Part shown: positions 8,044 through 14,272 of the stretch, piece after piece
Layout: each line of letters begins with the position of its first letter
Position numbering within the stretch: position 1 is the stretch's first letter
NCBI GenBank assembly: GCA_946408865.1
Contig: CAMJTZ010000006.1
Location: 1-30,189, forward strand
Length of the DNA stretch: 30,189 nt
From: an uncultured Clostridia bacterium
Lineage (GTDB): Bacteria; Bacillota_A; Clostridia; Christensenellales; Aristaeellaceae
Direction of reading: 5' to 3'
Made by a program: the position numbers and the translations under genes
Notes under the pieces: model-generated
The model's database searches: none
What the model saw: only the letters and a program-made list of their open reading frames with translations
What the model was told of the DNA's origin: nothing

Positions 8044-9095
8044 GCGTCAGCCCCGGCAGGAACAGACGATTCCGGTGAAGGGAAAACGTAACCGGGTTCC
8101 GATTCCTTATAGGAATGGAAAACACCCCAGCCTTCCGGCGTTTTCGGCGTACCTTCGGGGAAACCGTTCAGAACGACATTGATGGAAACAATCGCGACCT
8201 CGAGCATGGAAGCATCGGGTTCACGGGTTGTCAGACGCTGCATCTGCATGCCGGGGGTGCGCAGGATGCAGGACGTCCGGGAATCGGAATGAGCCAGTCC
8301 CATCAGCACTTCATAGCTGATCCCTGCAACCACCGGCAGCATGGCCAGATGAAAGAGGAAACGCAGGAAAAAGTTGCTGATCGGAAGAAGAATATTCAAT
8401 ACGAGAAACAAAAGGATACTGATCGAAAAGACGATCAGAAGGAAGGCTGTGCCGCAGCGGGGATGGAGGCGGGAGAAGGTCTGAGCGTTATCAGGCGTCA
8501 GAGGACGGCCGGATTCCTGACAGTGAACGGATTTGTGCTCCGCGCCGTGATACTGGAAGGTGCGGCGGATATCCGGAATAAAACCAACCAGGAACATATA
8601 GCCAAGCAGGAGGGCAACTTTCAGCAAACCGCCGAGAAGGGTATAGCCGACCGGGCCCATACCGGCACTTTTCAGGACGGACTCCAGCCCGGCGGGAAGC
8701 GCCATAAAAAGGCCGATGGACAGAATGACGGCGAGAACAATGGCCAGCGCCATCACGATTTTATCCACACCTTTTCCAAGCTTGGCCGCAAGCCATTTTT
8801 CGAACTTTGAGGGTTCCTCGTCGAGAATGCCGAGCATTTTTGTGGAATCGCTGAGCGTGTTCATGCCGTAATACAGCATGGTGCACATGTTGACGACGCC
8901 GCGGATGAAAGGCTTTCCCATCCAGGGATGTTTTTCCTTCACCGGAACAAAGGGAGTGAGCTTGGTAACCATGGACCCGTCCGGACGGCGGACCGTAACT
9001 GCCGTGGCGTTCGGAGAACGCATCATGACGCCTTCCATGACGGCCTGGCCGCCGACGTCGAATTTTTTATCTTTCGAAACCTGTGTCTGACTCAT
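8040..9095 (-). CDS. DUF1385 integral membrane protein (YqhQ-like)
   Basis: Members of this membrane family have no firmly established biochemical role; it is widespread beside prmC/prfA and rpmE in Clostridia. The 351-residue product shows the family signature GGQAVMEGVMMR (15-26), conserved HGAEHK (183-188) and HPRCGT (211-216), and about four or five hydrophobic segments (near 112-132, 150-172, 217-240 and 245-262). The conserved His, Glu and Cys residues suggest metal binding or catalysis, but that is inference. A longer frame opens at 9227, but its first 44 residues do not resemble the family. The ATG at 9095 has a GGAGGT ribosome binding site 7 nt upstream and gives the family-like start. 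The stop codon overlaps prmC by 4 nt. Confidence 0.92.
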   Translation of the reverse strand: MSQTQVSKDKKFDVGGQAVMEGVMMRSPNATAVTVRRPDGSMVTKLTPFVPVKEKHPWMGKPFIRGVVNMCTMLYYGMNTLSDSTKMLGILDEEPSKFEKWLAAKLGKGVDKIVMALAIVLAVILSIGLFMALPAGLESVLKSAGMGPVGYTLLGGLLKVALLLGYMFLVGFIPDIRRTFQYHGAEHKSVHCQESGRPLTPDNAQTFSRLHPRCGTAFLLIVFSISILLFLVLNILLPISNFFLRFLFHLAMLPVVAGISYEVLMGLAHSDSRTSCILRTPGMQMQRLTTREPDASMLEVAIVSINVVLNGFPEGTPKTPEGWGVFHSYKESEPGYVFPSPESSVPAGADA

Positions 9096-9146
9096 CGTGA
9101 AAACCTCCGTGTAAAATGCCAGGGAACAAACCCTACAACGCTTGCA

Positions 9147-9176
9147 ATTGTACAACAAACGATCCGTATATGTCAA
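9147..9176 (-). promoter_or_regulatory. Promoter of DUF1385-prmC-prfA-tsaC operon
   Basis: On the minus strand, TTGACA (9171-9176), an 18-bp spacer and TACAAT (9147-9152) are present. They lie about 52 nt before the DUF1385 start codon, with an A/T-rich stretch upstream of the -35 that could act as an UP element. Confidence 0.82.
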
Positions 9177-9241
9177 AAAAGAAGGGACAGATCCGGACAG
9201 AAACAACAAAAGGCGAACAACAGACAAAAAGAAAAAAATGG

Positions 9242-9270
9242 TTGCAAATATAATCGCAATATGGTATTAT
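9242..9270 (+). promoter_or_regulatory. Promoter of rpmE
   Basis: TTGCAA (9242-9247), a 17-bp spacer and TATTAT (9265-9270) lie 50 nt before the rpmE ATG. The -10 is enclosed in the inverted repeats described in the next entry. It diverges from the DUF1385 promoter, with about 65 bp between the two -35 boxes. Confidence 0.8.
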
Positions 9271-9289
9271 ACCTTTTGCGATTAATCGC
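9251..9289 (+). promoter_or_regulatory. Candidate operator: nested inverted repeats over the rpmE -10
   Basis: A perfect 9-bp inverted repeat, TAATCGCAA (9251-9259) and TTGCGATTA (9276-9284), flanks the -10 box. Inside it is the palindrome GGTATTATACC (9263-9273), which contains the -10. The right arm runs on into a perfect 12-bp palindrome GCGATTAATCGC (9278-9289) at the expected transcription start. The TAATCGC heptamer thus occurs three times in 39 bp. Most of the dyad lies upstream of or at the start site, so it fits protein-DNA recognition better than an RNA hairpin. The regulator is unknown. A zinc-responsive Fur/Zur-type repressor is one possibility, because L31 binds zinc, but this is inference. 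Confidence 0.55.
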
Positions 9290-9319
9290 CATTGCATACG
9301 CGAAAGAGGTGAAACAGCA

Positions 9320-9520
9320 ATGAAGGAAAACATCCATCCCCAGTACGGCAAGTGCATCGTTCGCTGCGTATGCGGTGAAACATTTGAAACCGGTTCCACG
9401 AAGAAAGAGATGAAAGTTGATATCTGCTCCAAGTGCCATCCTTTCTACACCGGCAAGCAGAAGCTTGTAGACACTGGCGGACGTGTTGATCGCTTCAAGA
9501 AGCGCTTCAATATGGAATAA
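9320..9520 (+). CDS. rpmE: 50S ribosomal protein L31, zinc-binding (C+) form
   Basis: L31 bridges the two ribosomal subunits and, in the C+ form, holds a zinc ion, so it can serve as a zinc reserve. The 66-residue product carries the zinc ligand set as Cys16, Cys18, Cys36 and Cys39 (CVCGETF and [14 protein letters not shown]), with an extra Cys12. The IHPQYG start and the [12 protein letters not shown]-terminus are typical. AGAGGTGA precedes the ATG. It has its own promoter and terminator and is transcribed against the flanking rho and DUF1385 genes, unlike the usual co-oriented rho-rpmE arrangement. Confidence 0.97.
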   Translation: MKENIHPQYGKCIVRCVCGETFETGSTKKEMKVDICSKCHPFYTGKQKLVDTGGRVDRFKKRFNME

Positions 9521-9529
9521 GAGAGAACT

Positions 9530-9566
9530 GAAGGCTGTACAGATTGTGTGCGGCCTTCTTCTTTTT
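9530..9566 (+). terminator. Terminator of rpmE
   Basis: A stem of 12 pairs (9530-9541 with 9547-9558), six Watson-Crick pairs GAAGGC/GCCTTC continued by six more that include two G-U pairs, has a 5-nt loop. It is followed by TTCTTTTT. It starts 10 nt after the rpmE stop codon. Confidence 0.8.
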
Positions 9567-9609
9567 GTCAAAAAACCCACAAAATACAGGATAACCGGCA
9601 CAGTCTGCC

Positions 9610-9638
9610 TTGCAGGAAAAAATAATCGGAAGTATAAT
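9610..9638 (+). promoter_or_regulatory. Promoter of the secreted SH3-like protein gene
   Basis: TTGCAG (9610-9615), a 17-bp spacer and a perfect TATAAT (9633-9638) lie 35 nt before the ATG at 9673. A GGGAGGG ribosome binding site is at 9660-9666. Confidence 0.78.
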
Positions 9639-9672
9639 TAAAGTTGAAATGTAATGAAAGGGAGGGCTGCCG

Positions 9673-10644
9673 ATGAGGAAAAATACAAAGCGCCTTCTCA
9701 CTGTTTTCCTCCTGGTGATGATTGCTTTATCTGCTGTGATTTCCGCAGAAGCAGATCGCATTCCTGAAAAAAAACCTTACAATTATATCGGTGCGATGCG
9801 AGTCATGTACGCGAAAGAATGGATTTCGCTGAGGGAAGAGCCGCATAAAACTTCCGCACGGCTGGCCAAGATCCCGGTCGGGGACATTGTTTACAGCTGC
9901 GTGGATATCAATGACGACAAATTTTACAAGTGCGAGTATCAGGGCCAGACAGGGTATGTGCTGAAAGGATATCTTCGCAGAGCGCCTGAATTTGAGCCGC
10001 CTGTTTCGAGTTCCATTACAAAAAAGATGACAATGGACGAACTGATCGGGACCGGCGAAATTGTTCTTGACTGGAAGGAGTTCAATCTTACGGTTGTTGC
10101 AGCGCACGAAACCGTGACGGAAAACAGAAAGAAATGGGAAGTGCTTCGTGTCGGCGGATTTTTGGATGGAAAACCGCTGTGGGGCCATGAGGAGAAGCTC
10201 GAGATTAAACAAGAAGAAACGAATCTGCTGAAAGCATTTATCGGCGGCGTAGCAGACGACTGGCAGGTTATGCTGTTTGACGGCGGATACGGCCTTTCCA
10301 TGCTGGACTTGCTGAGCGGAAAAGAAAAATGGATGGTTACGGTTGCAAAATGTCCGATGGGGGATGGCGCCGTGACTGCCGTGGACGCGAACGGAACCGT
10401 CTATATCGCCGGCAGCAACGGGCCGGATCCGGCTGCGATCTCCATGGATGGCCATGTGCTCTGGCAGGCCAACGTCAATAATCCCGGCGTATACAACCCA
10501 TTCGAGATCACAGTGGAAGGAAGCAACATCTTCGTTAAATACGAAAGCGGCATGACAAACGGATACAAACTGGTAACACTGAACCAGACCGGCGAAGTGG
10601 TTTCCATCCGGAACCAGCGTTCCAAAGCCGAAGAAAATGAATAA
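9673..10644 (+). CDS. Secreted protein with SH3-like and PQQ/beta-propeller-like parts, function unknown
   Basis: I do not recognise a named gene. The 323-residue product has a signal peptide (basic start RKNTKRLL, hydrophobic core, cleavage likely after SAEA at residue 27). A bacterial SH3-like module follows (about 44-102), with WISLREEPHKTSARLAKIP and the CEYQGQTGYVLKGYL strand pair; such modules often bind cell wall peptides. The C-terminal half (about 130-315) contains blades resembling PQQ-type beta-propeller repeats, for example GTVYIAGSNGPDPAAISMDG followed by HVLWQ, and KLVTLNQTGEVV. No catalytic motif is visible. It has its own promoter and a strong terminator, so it is monocistronic. 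Its position between rpmE and rho is not part of the usual conserved cluster. A role in surface attachment or envelope sensing is only a guess. Confidence 0.75.
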   Translation: MRKNTKRLLTVFLLVMIALSAVISAEADRIPEKKPYNYIGAMRVMYAKEWISLREEPHKTSARLAKIPVGDIVYSCVDINDDKFYKCEYQGQTGYVLKGYLRRAPEFEPPVSSSITKKMTMDELIGTGEIVLDWKEFNLTVVAAHETVTENRKKWEVLRVGGFLDGKPLWGHEEKLEIKQEETNLLKAFIGGVADDWQVMLFDGGYGLSMLDLLSGKEKWMVTVAKCPMGDGAVTAVDANGTVYIAGSNGPDPAAISMDGHVLWQANVNNPGVYNPFEITVEGSNIFVKYESGMTNGYKLVTLNQTGEVVSIRNQRSKAEENE

Positions 10645-10654
10645 AGAAGCAATC

Positions 10655-10694
10655 AAAAACCACCTGTTCCGGAAAACGGAACAGGTGGTTTTTT
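10655..10694. terminator. Bidirectional terminator between the SH3-like gene and rho
   Basis: A 13-bp perfect stem ACCACCTGTTCCG/CGGAACAGGTGGT (10659-10671 with 10677-10689) has a 5-nt GAAAA loop. It is flanked by AAAA on the left and TTTT on the right. It can terminate the plus-strand gene ending at 10644 and also rho, whose stop codon on the minus strand is at 10702. Confidence 0.93.
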
Positions 10695-10701
10695 GCTGTT
10701 G

Positions 10702-12444
10702 TCAGCGGTTCATCAGCGCGAACCAGTCCTTCATTTTGAGGAGCAGGGCCTCGTTGGTTTCTGCCTTGTCCATCATGGAAATCAGCTGGGGAATGGCCAC
10801 AGCGGAAGAAGTGGAGCCGAGCATGGTGCGGATGAGGGTGAGGCCTTCCTTCTGCTGATCATTCAGCAGAATATCCGCATTTTTGGTAAAACTGTTCTGC
10901 AGGTTCAATGCCGGGGTGATTCCCGCGCGCGCGACAGACAGATCCAGTGTCAGTTCCATATTGGCTGTACCCTTGAACTCCTCAACAACGGAATCGTCCA
11001 CCTTGGAACCGGTGGCGATATCCATCGCGGCGATAACCGTCAGGCTGCCGCCTTCCTTGCAGGAACGTGCGGCGCCGAACATCCGCTTCGCGCGGAAAAG
11101 GCTGGCAGGATTCACCATGCCGGGAAGAGAACGGCCCTGCTGGACCGCTGCGGTGGTATAAATCTTGGCGAGACGGGTAAGACTGTCGACCAGAAGAACG
11201 ACGTCTTTTTGCTGCTCCACAAGGCGCATAGCCCGTTCCAGTACAATTTCGGAAAGGCGCAAATGTGCTTCGGGCGCCTGATCAAAACTGGAGGAGAGGA
11301 CCTGGCACGGAATGGTCTCGCGCATGAGCGTCGCGTCCTCCGGATTGACATCAATCAGGAGCATCAGCACTTCTGCTTCAGGATAATTCCGGCAGATAAC
11401 GTGGGCAAAATTGCGCATGAGCGTGGTTTTGCCCGTATCCGGCGGGCAGAGGAGCAGACCACGCTGGCCGAAGCCGATGGGTGCAATCAGATCGATCAGA
11501 CGCATGTCCGGATAGGAACCGTCACCATGCGTTTCGAGGGAGATCCGACGGTTCGGATAGACGGGGGTCAGTTCATCAAAAGCAGGCCGGTCGAATGCTT
11601 CCTCTTCCGGAACGCCGTTCACGCTGGAAATATAGAGCATAGCAGAATATTTGTCACCTTCCCGCTGGGGACGGATCTTGCCTTCTATATAGTCGCCGGT
11701 ACGCAGGCCGAAACGGCGGATCTGCGCCATAGAGACATAGATATCCTTTGTGGAGGGAAGGAAAGAAGGGGCGCGAAGAAAACCGTATCCGTCGGGATGC
11801 AGTTCGAGAATTCCGCTGCCTTCCTGATAATTGCCCGAAGCAAGCAGCTCCTCCAGAGAGGGGGCTGTGATGCCGGATTCCTGGACCGGCACGGGAGAGA
11901 AAGTATCGGGAGCCGGGGGACGGGGCGCGGTATAGGAAGGATTGTAACTCGCGGAGATGCGATGCGTATAGGAGGTTTCACCATAGCGATGCTCCGGAAG
12001 CGGATTGACCGGGGCTGTACGCGTCGGCTCCGTTGTACGGATGACGGGCGCGGAAGGCTCTGCCGGCGCGGCAGGCGCTGAAGCAGCCGGACCGAACCGC
12101 GGTGTAAAGCTGCCGGGGCGGACGGGCGTGCGCTGTTCCCGCTGGACGGGATTGCCGGACGGCGTTGTATTCAGCCAGGCGGGACGCGGCGCGGCACCGG
12201 GCGCCTGATACGCAGGACGCGCGCTGAAACGCGGCGCGTCGGAAGCGTTATGCCAGGCGGCCTGGAATTTCGGTTCACTCTCCTCGGAAGTCACGGGAAC
12301 AGAAGGCTCCTCAGGGTTTTCACCGGAAAGAAGCTTCTGAATAATGCCAGCTTTGTCAATCCCGGCACCAAGAATGATTTTCTGATCTTTTGCAAGCTTG
12401 CGAAGCTGCATGACGGTCATTGCGGAAAGTTCTTGTTCCGTCAT
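10702..12444 (-). CDS. rho: Transcription termination factor Rho, with divergent ATPase site
   Basis: Rho is a hexameric RNA-dependent ATPase/translocase that ends transcription of untranslated RNA. This 580-residue protein has a Rho_N/SAP-like region (about 5-40), a Pro/Ala-rich low-complexity linker (about 42-195), a conserved cold-shock-type RNA-binding domain (about 208-278: GYGFLR, DIYVS, QIRRFGLRTGD) and the RecA-like core (about 300-580). Compared with E. coli Rho as I recall it, the core aligns without gaps at a constant offset of 155. Walker A Lys339, Walker B Asp420, Arg424 and R-loop Lys481 are kept. Lys181, catalytic Glu211, Arg212, Arg353 and arginine finger Arg366 correspond here to Asp336, Val366, Asn367, Gly508 and Lys521, and the Q-loop is also altered. 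Hydrolysis may be weak or changed. AGGAGGT (12454-12460) lies inside the upstream methyltransferase gene. Confidence 0.9.
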   Translation of the reverse strand: MTEQELSAMTVMQLRKLAKDQKIILGAGIDKAGIIQKLLSGENPEEPSVPVTSEESEPKFQAAWHNASDAPRFSARPAYQAPGAAPRPAWLNTTPSGNPVQREQRTPVRPGSFTPRFGPAASAPAAPAEPSAPVIRTTEPTRTAPVNPLPEHRYGETSYTHRISASYNPSYTAPRPPAPDTFSPVPVQESGITAPSLEELLASGNYQEGSGILELHPDGYGFLRAPSFLPSTKDIYVSMAQIRRFGLRTGDYIEGKIRPQREGDKYSAMLYISSVNGVPEEEAFDRPAFDELTPVYPNRRISLETHGDGSYPDMRLIDLIAPIGFGQRGLLLCPPDTGKTTLMRNFAHVICRNYPEAEVLMLLIDVNPEDATLMRETIPCQVLSSSFDQAPEAHLRLSEIVLERAMRLVEQQKDVVLLVDSLTRLAKIYTTAAVQQGRSLPGMVNPASLFRAKRMFGAARSCKEGGSLTVIAAMDIATGSKVDDSVVEEFKGTANMELTLDLSVARAGITPALNLQNSFTKNADILLNDQQKEGLTLIRTMLGSTSSAVAIPQLISMMDKAETNEALLLKMKDWFALMNR

Positions 12445-12447
12445 GTA

Positions 12448-13476
12448 TTAAGTACCTCCTTTAATAGGTGTGTTCATCAGGAAGACAACATCCCGGACAA
12501 CTGCCTGCTCCACTTCGTGGCGAAGATGCATCAGACATACATCCTCCAGAAGGGTCCATCCGGCATCCCGGGCTATATCAATCACCTGCTGTGCAGGGAA
12601 TGTCAGCGTGTTGAAACTGACGGCAGCTACGCCGCCGGGAAGAAGCGCTTTCTGCCAGTACGGGAGGGCCCGGGCAAGCAGACTGCGGAAAGATTCCGGT
12701 TTGTGTCCAAACTGCGGAGCATGCTGGACACCGTAAGGCAGGTCCGTAATCAGAAGATGCGCCGGCTGACGACGGCAGAGCGCGGGCACAAGCGAAGTAT
12801 CCCCGGCAGAGAGACGGAGGGAACGCGTAAGCCCCTGCTGATAATGATCGCGGGTATCCGCGAAAACAAACTCCGTAACGGGGAGGGAAGTTTTGCTGCA
12901 GGTTTCAGACACAGCGCGCATGGAATGCTTCAGCTGGTGAACCTTCAGATAGCGGGAAAAATAGTCCGCAGCTTCACGCACCGCTTTATGATCGAGATCA
13001 AGGCCAACAGCATTCATCCCGAGCTGCAGCGCACAGAAACAAGCCGTTCCTTTCCCGCAAAGAGGATCCAGAAGCGTCAGGGGAGATGGAGAAGAAAAGA
13101 AAGGGGAGAAAGACAGGGCAATGTTCAGGACCATCCGTGTAAAGGAAGCCGAGGTTTTGCCTTTATACTTCAGGATCTCCGGCAGGTCCTCCTCCAGATA
13201 GGTGCCTGCGGAAAACGACAGCGGACGAAGAACGTCCCCCTCTTTTTCCGCGAGGAAAAGAACGGAAGAATGACCGGAAAGAAATGATATCTCATCCCCG
13301 GAGAGAGGACGGGAATCAAAAGTCAGGAAATCCGCGCCGCCGAAGGATTCGGCCTTCACTTCACAATCAGCGGAAAGAGCATGCAGCATGGCGGACAGTT
13401 CGCAGCGGCTCAGGCGTATTGCAGCATCACGATAACGAATATTCGCGGATTTCGCCAGTGCGAAAGTATAAACCAT
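12448..13476 (-). CDS. UPF0020-type SAM-dependent RNA/DNA methyltransferase
   Basis: This is a predicted class I methyltransferase resembling the TrmN/Trm11/RlmL-type enzymes that modify guanine N2 in RNA. The 342-residue product has a SAM-binding loop LLDPLCGKGTACF (DPLCGKGT at 137-144), an acidic ribose-binding strand GLDLDHKAV, and the catalytic tetrapeptide region TDLPYG (244-249), a variant of D/N-P-P-Y. The first 110 residues are not clearly a THUMP domain, so RNA recognition may differ. AAGAGGA precedes the ATG. The gene has a near-consensus promoter, and the rho start codon comes 3 nt after its stop codon, so rho is probably transcribed with it and translationally coupled to it. Substrate (tRNA, rRNA or other) unknown. 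Confidence 0.83.
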   Translation of the reverse strand: MVYTFALAKSANIRYRDAAIRLSRCELSAMLHALSADCEVKAESFGGADFLTFDSRPLSGDEISFLSGHSSVLFLAEKEGDVLRPLSFSAGTYLEEDLPEILKYKGKTSASFTRMVLNIALSFSPFFSSPSPLTLLDPLCGKGTACFCALQLGMNAVGLDLDHKAVREAADYFSRYLKVHQLKHSMRAVSETCSKTSLPVTEFVFADTRDHYQQGLTRSLRLSAGDTSLVPALCRRQPAHLLITDLPYGVQHAPQFGHKPESFRSLLARALPYWQKALLPGGVAAVSFNTLTFPAQQVIDIARDAGWTLLEDVCLMHLRHEVEQAVVRDVVFLMNTPIKGGT

Positions 13477-13512
13477 GACATCCTCTTTTCATAAGATCAT
13501 GAAATTAACTAA

Positions 13513-13541
13513 ATTATAGCAAAAGGTTTTTCATTTTTCAA
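13513..13541 (-). promoter_or_regulatory. Promoter of methyltransferase-rho
   Basis: On the minus strand, TTGAAA (13536-13541), a 17-bp spacer and perfect TATAAT (13513-13518) lie 36 nt before the methyltransferase start codon. It begins directly after the rpsU terminator. Confidence 0.87.
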
Positions 13542-13559
13542 TACCAATTAAAAACAAAG

Positions 13560-13585
13560 AAAAAACCCTTCCCCGAAGGGAAGGG
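13560..13585 (-). terminator. Terminator of rpsU
   Basis: On the minus strand, an 8-bp stem CCCTTCCC/GGGAAGGG (13578-13585 with 13566-13573) is closed by a C(UUCG)G tetraloop, an exceptionally stable loop. It is followed by six T (13560-13565). It begins 13 nt after the rpsU stop codon. Confidence 0.93.
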
Positions 13586-13598
13586 AACTTTGCGAAAA

Positions 13599-13772
13599 TT
13601 ACCATTTGCGCTTACGGGCGGCTTCAGCCTTTTTCTTGCGCTTGACGCTGGGCTTTTCATAATGCTCGCGTTTACGGACTTCCTGAAGGACGCCGCTGCG
13701 GGCGCACTGCCGCTTAAACCGTTTGAGCGCACTTTCCAGGGACTCATTTTCGCGGATACGAACCTCGGACAC
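13599..13772 (-). CDS. rpsU: 30S ribosomal protein S21 (GTG start)
   Basis: S21 is a small basic protein of the 30S platform needed for initiation in many bacteria. The 57-residue product reads [18 protein letters not shown] after the initiator, continues with [20 protein letters not shown], and ends in a Lys/Arg-rich tail RKRKW; length and sequence fit the family. The start is GTG at 13772 with a strong GGGAGGGA ribosome binding site; no in-frame ATG fits. It has a promoter and terminator of its own. It lies downstream of the prmA-rsmE-mtaB-HIT genes, as in other Firmicutes, where rpsU follows the mtaB (yqeV) region. A 68-nt leader separates the expected transcription start from the start codon. 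Confidence 0.96.
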   Translation of the reverse strand: MSEVRIRENESLESALKRFKRQCARSGVLQEVRKREHYEKPSVKRKKKAEAARKRKW

Positions 13773-13846
13773 TGTTATCCCTCCCCTCGCTCATTGACGC
13801 CTTGCCAGCAGCCGGCTACACGCACGGACGGCAAAACCATGGTCGT

Positions 13847-13875
13847 ATTATACAGCGAAACCTATCACGAGTCAA
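13847..13875 (-). promoter_or_regulatory. Promoter of rpsU
   Basis: On the minus strand, TTGACT (13870-13875), a 17-bp spacer and perfect TATAAT (13847-13852) are present. It lies between the HIT gene stop codon and rpsU, giving S21 expression independent of the upstream operon. Confidence 0.87.
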
Positions 13876-13911
13876 CGCTTTTTGGAAAAATAAGGCATCC
13901 GGGGGATTGGA

Positions 13912-14256
13912 TCAGGCCATGCGTTCCGCCATCTGCGTGCCGCCGAGGATATGGAAGTGCAGATGAGGGACGGACTGGCACGCGTCGGAACCGCAATTCG
14001 AAATGATGCGGAAGCCACCGGAAAGGGATGGTTCCGAAACGGCAATCTTACGGACAGCGAGAAGGCAGGCCGCAATTTCATCATTGCTCAGCCTGTCGAT
14101 TTCCGCTACGGATGAAACATGCTTTTTCGGAACGACAAGAACGTGGAACGGCGCCTGAGGATTGATATCCTTAAACGCAAAAGTCTGATCATCCTCGTAA
14201 ACCTTGGTGGAGGGGATTTCGCCGCTGATGATTTTGCAGAAGAGACAGTTATCCAT
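13912..14256 (-). CDS. HIT family nucleotide-binding hydrolase (HinT-like)
   Basis: Small HIT proteins hydrolyse purine nucleoside phosphoramidates and related adenylates in the cytosol. The 114-residue product carries the histidine triad HLHFHILGG (98-106, His98, His100, His102). The N-terminal zinc-type CLFCKI (Cys4, Cys7) is followed by GEIPSTKVYEDD and PFHVLVVPKKHV, all typical of the HinT branch. The ribosome binding site is GAAAGGAAGG. It starts 16 nt after the mtaB stop codon and is probably the last gene of the coaE-slt to HIT transcript. The physiological substrate in Firmicutes is not settled. Confidence 0.94.
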   Translation of the reverse strand: MDNCLFCKIISGEIPSTKVYEDDQTFAFKDINPQAPFHVLVVPKKHVSSVAEIDRLSNDEIAACLLAVRKIAVSEPSLSGGFRIISNCGSDACQSVPHLHFHILGGTQMAERMA

Positions 14257-14272
14257 GGATGGATCCTTCCTT

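Noticed and set aside
9096..9227. N-terminal extension of the DUF1385 protein by 44 residues
   Set aside because: The extension crosses the operon promoter at 9147-9176, does not resemble the family, and lacks a ribosome binding site; the ATG at 9095 has a strong one.
13802..13834. Possible leader stem-loop (TTGCC/GGCAA) upstream of rpsU
   Set aside because: There are only five pairs across a 23-nt loop. It could be an S21 autoregulatory leader, but the sequence alone does not support it.
13886..13912. Possible terminator after the HIT gene
   Set aside because: Only a 4-bp ATCC/GGAT stem precedes a T-rich run on the minus strand, which is too weak to call. The transcript may run on into rpsU.
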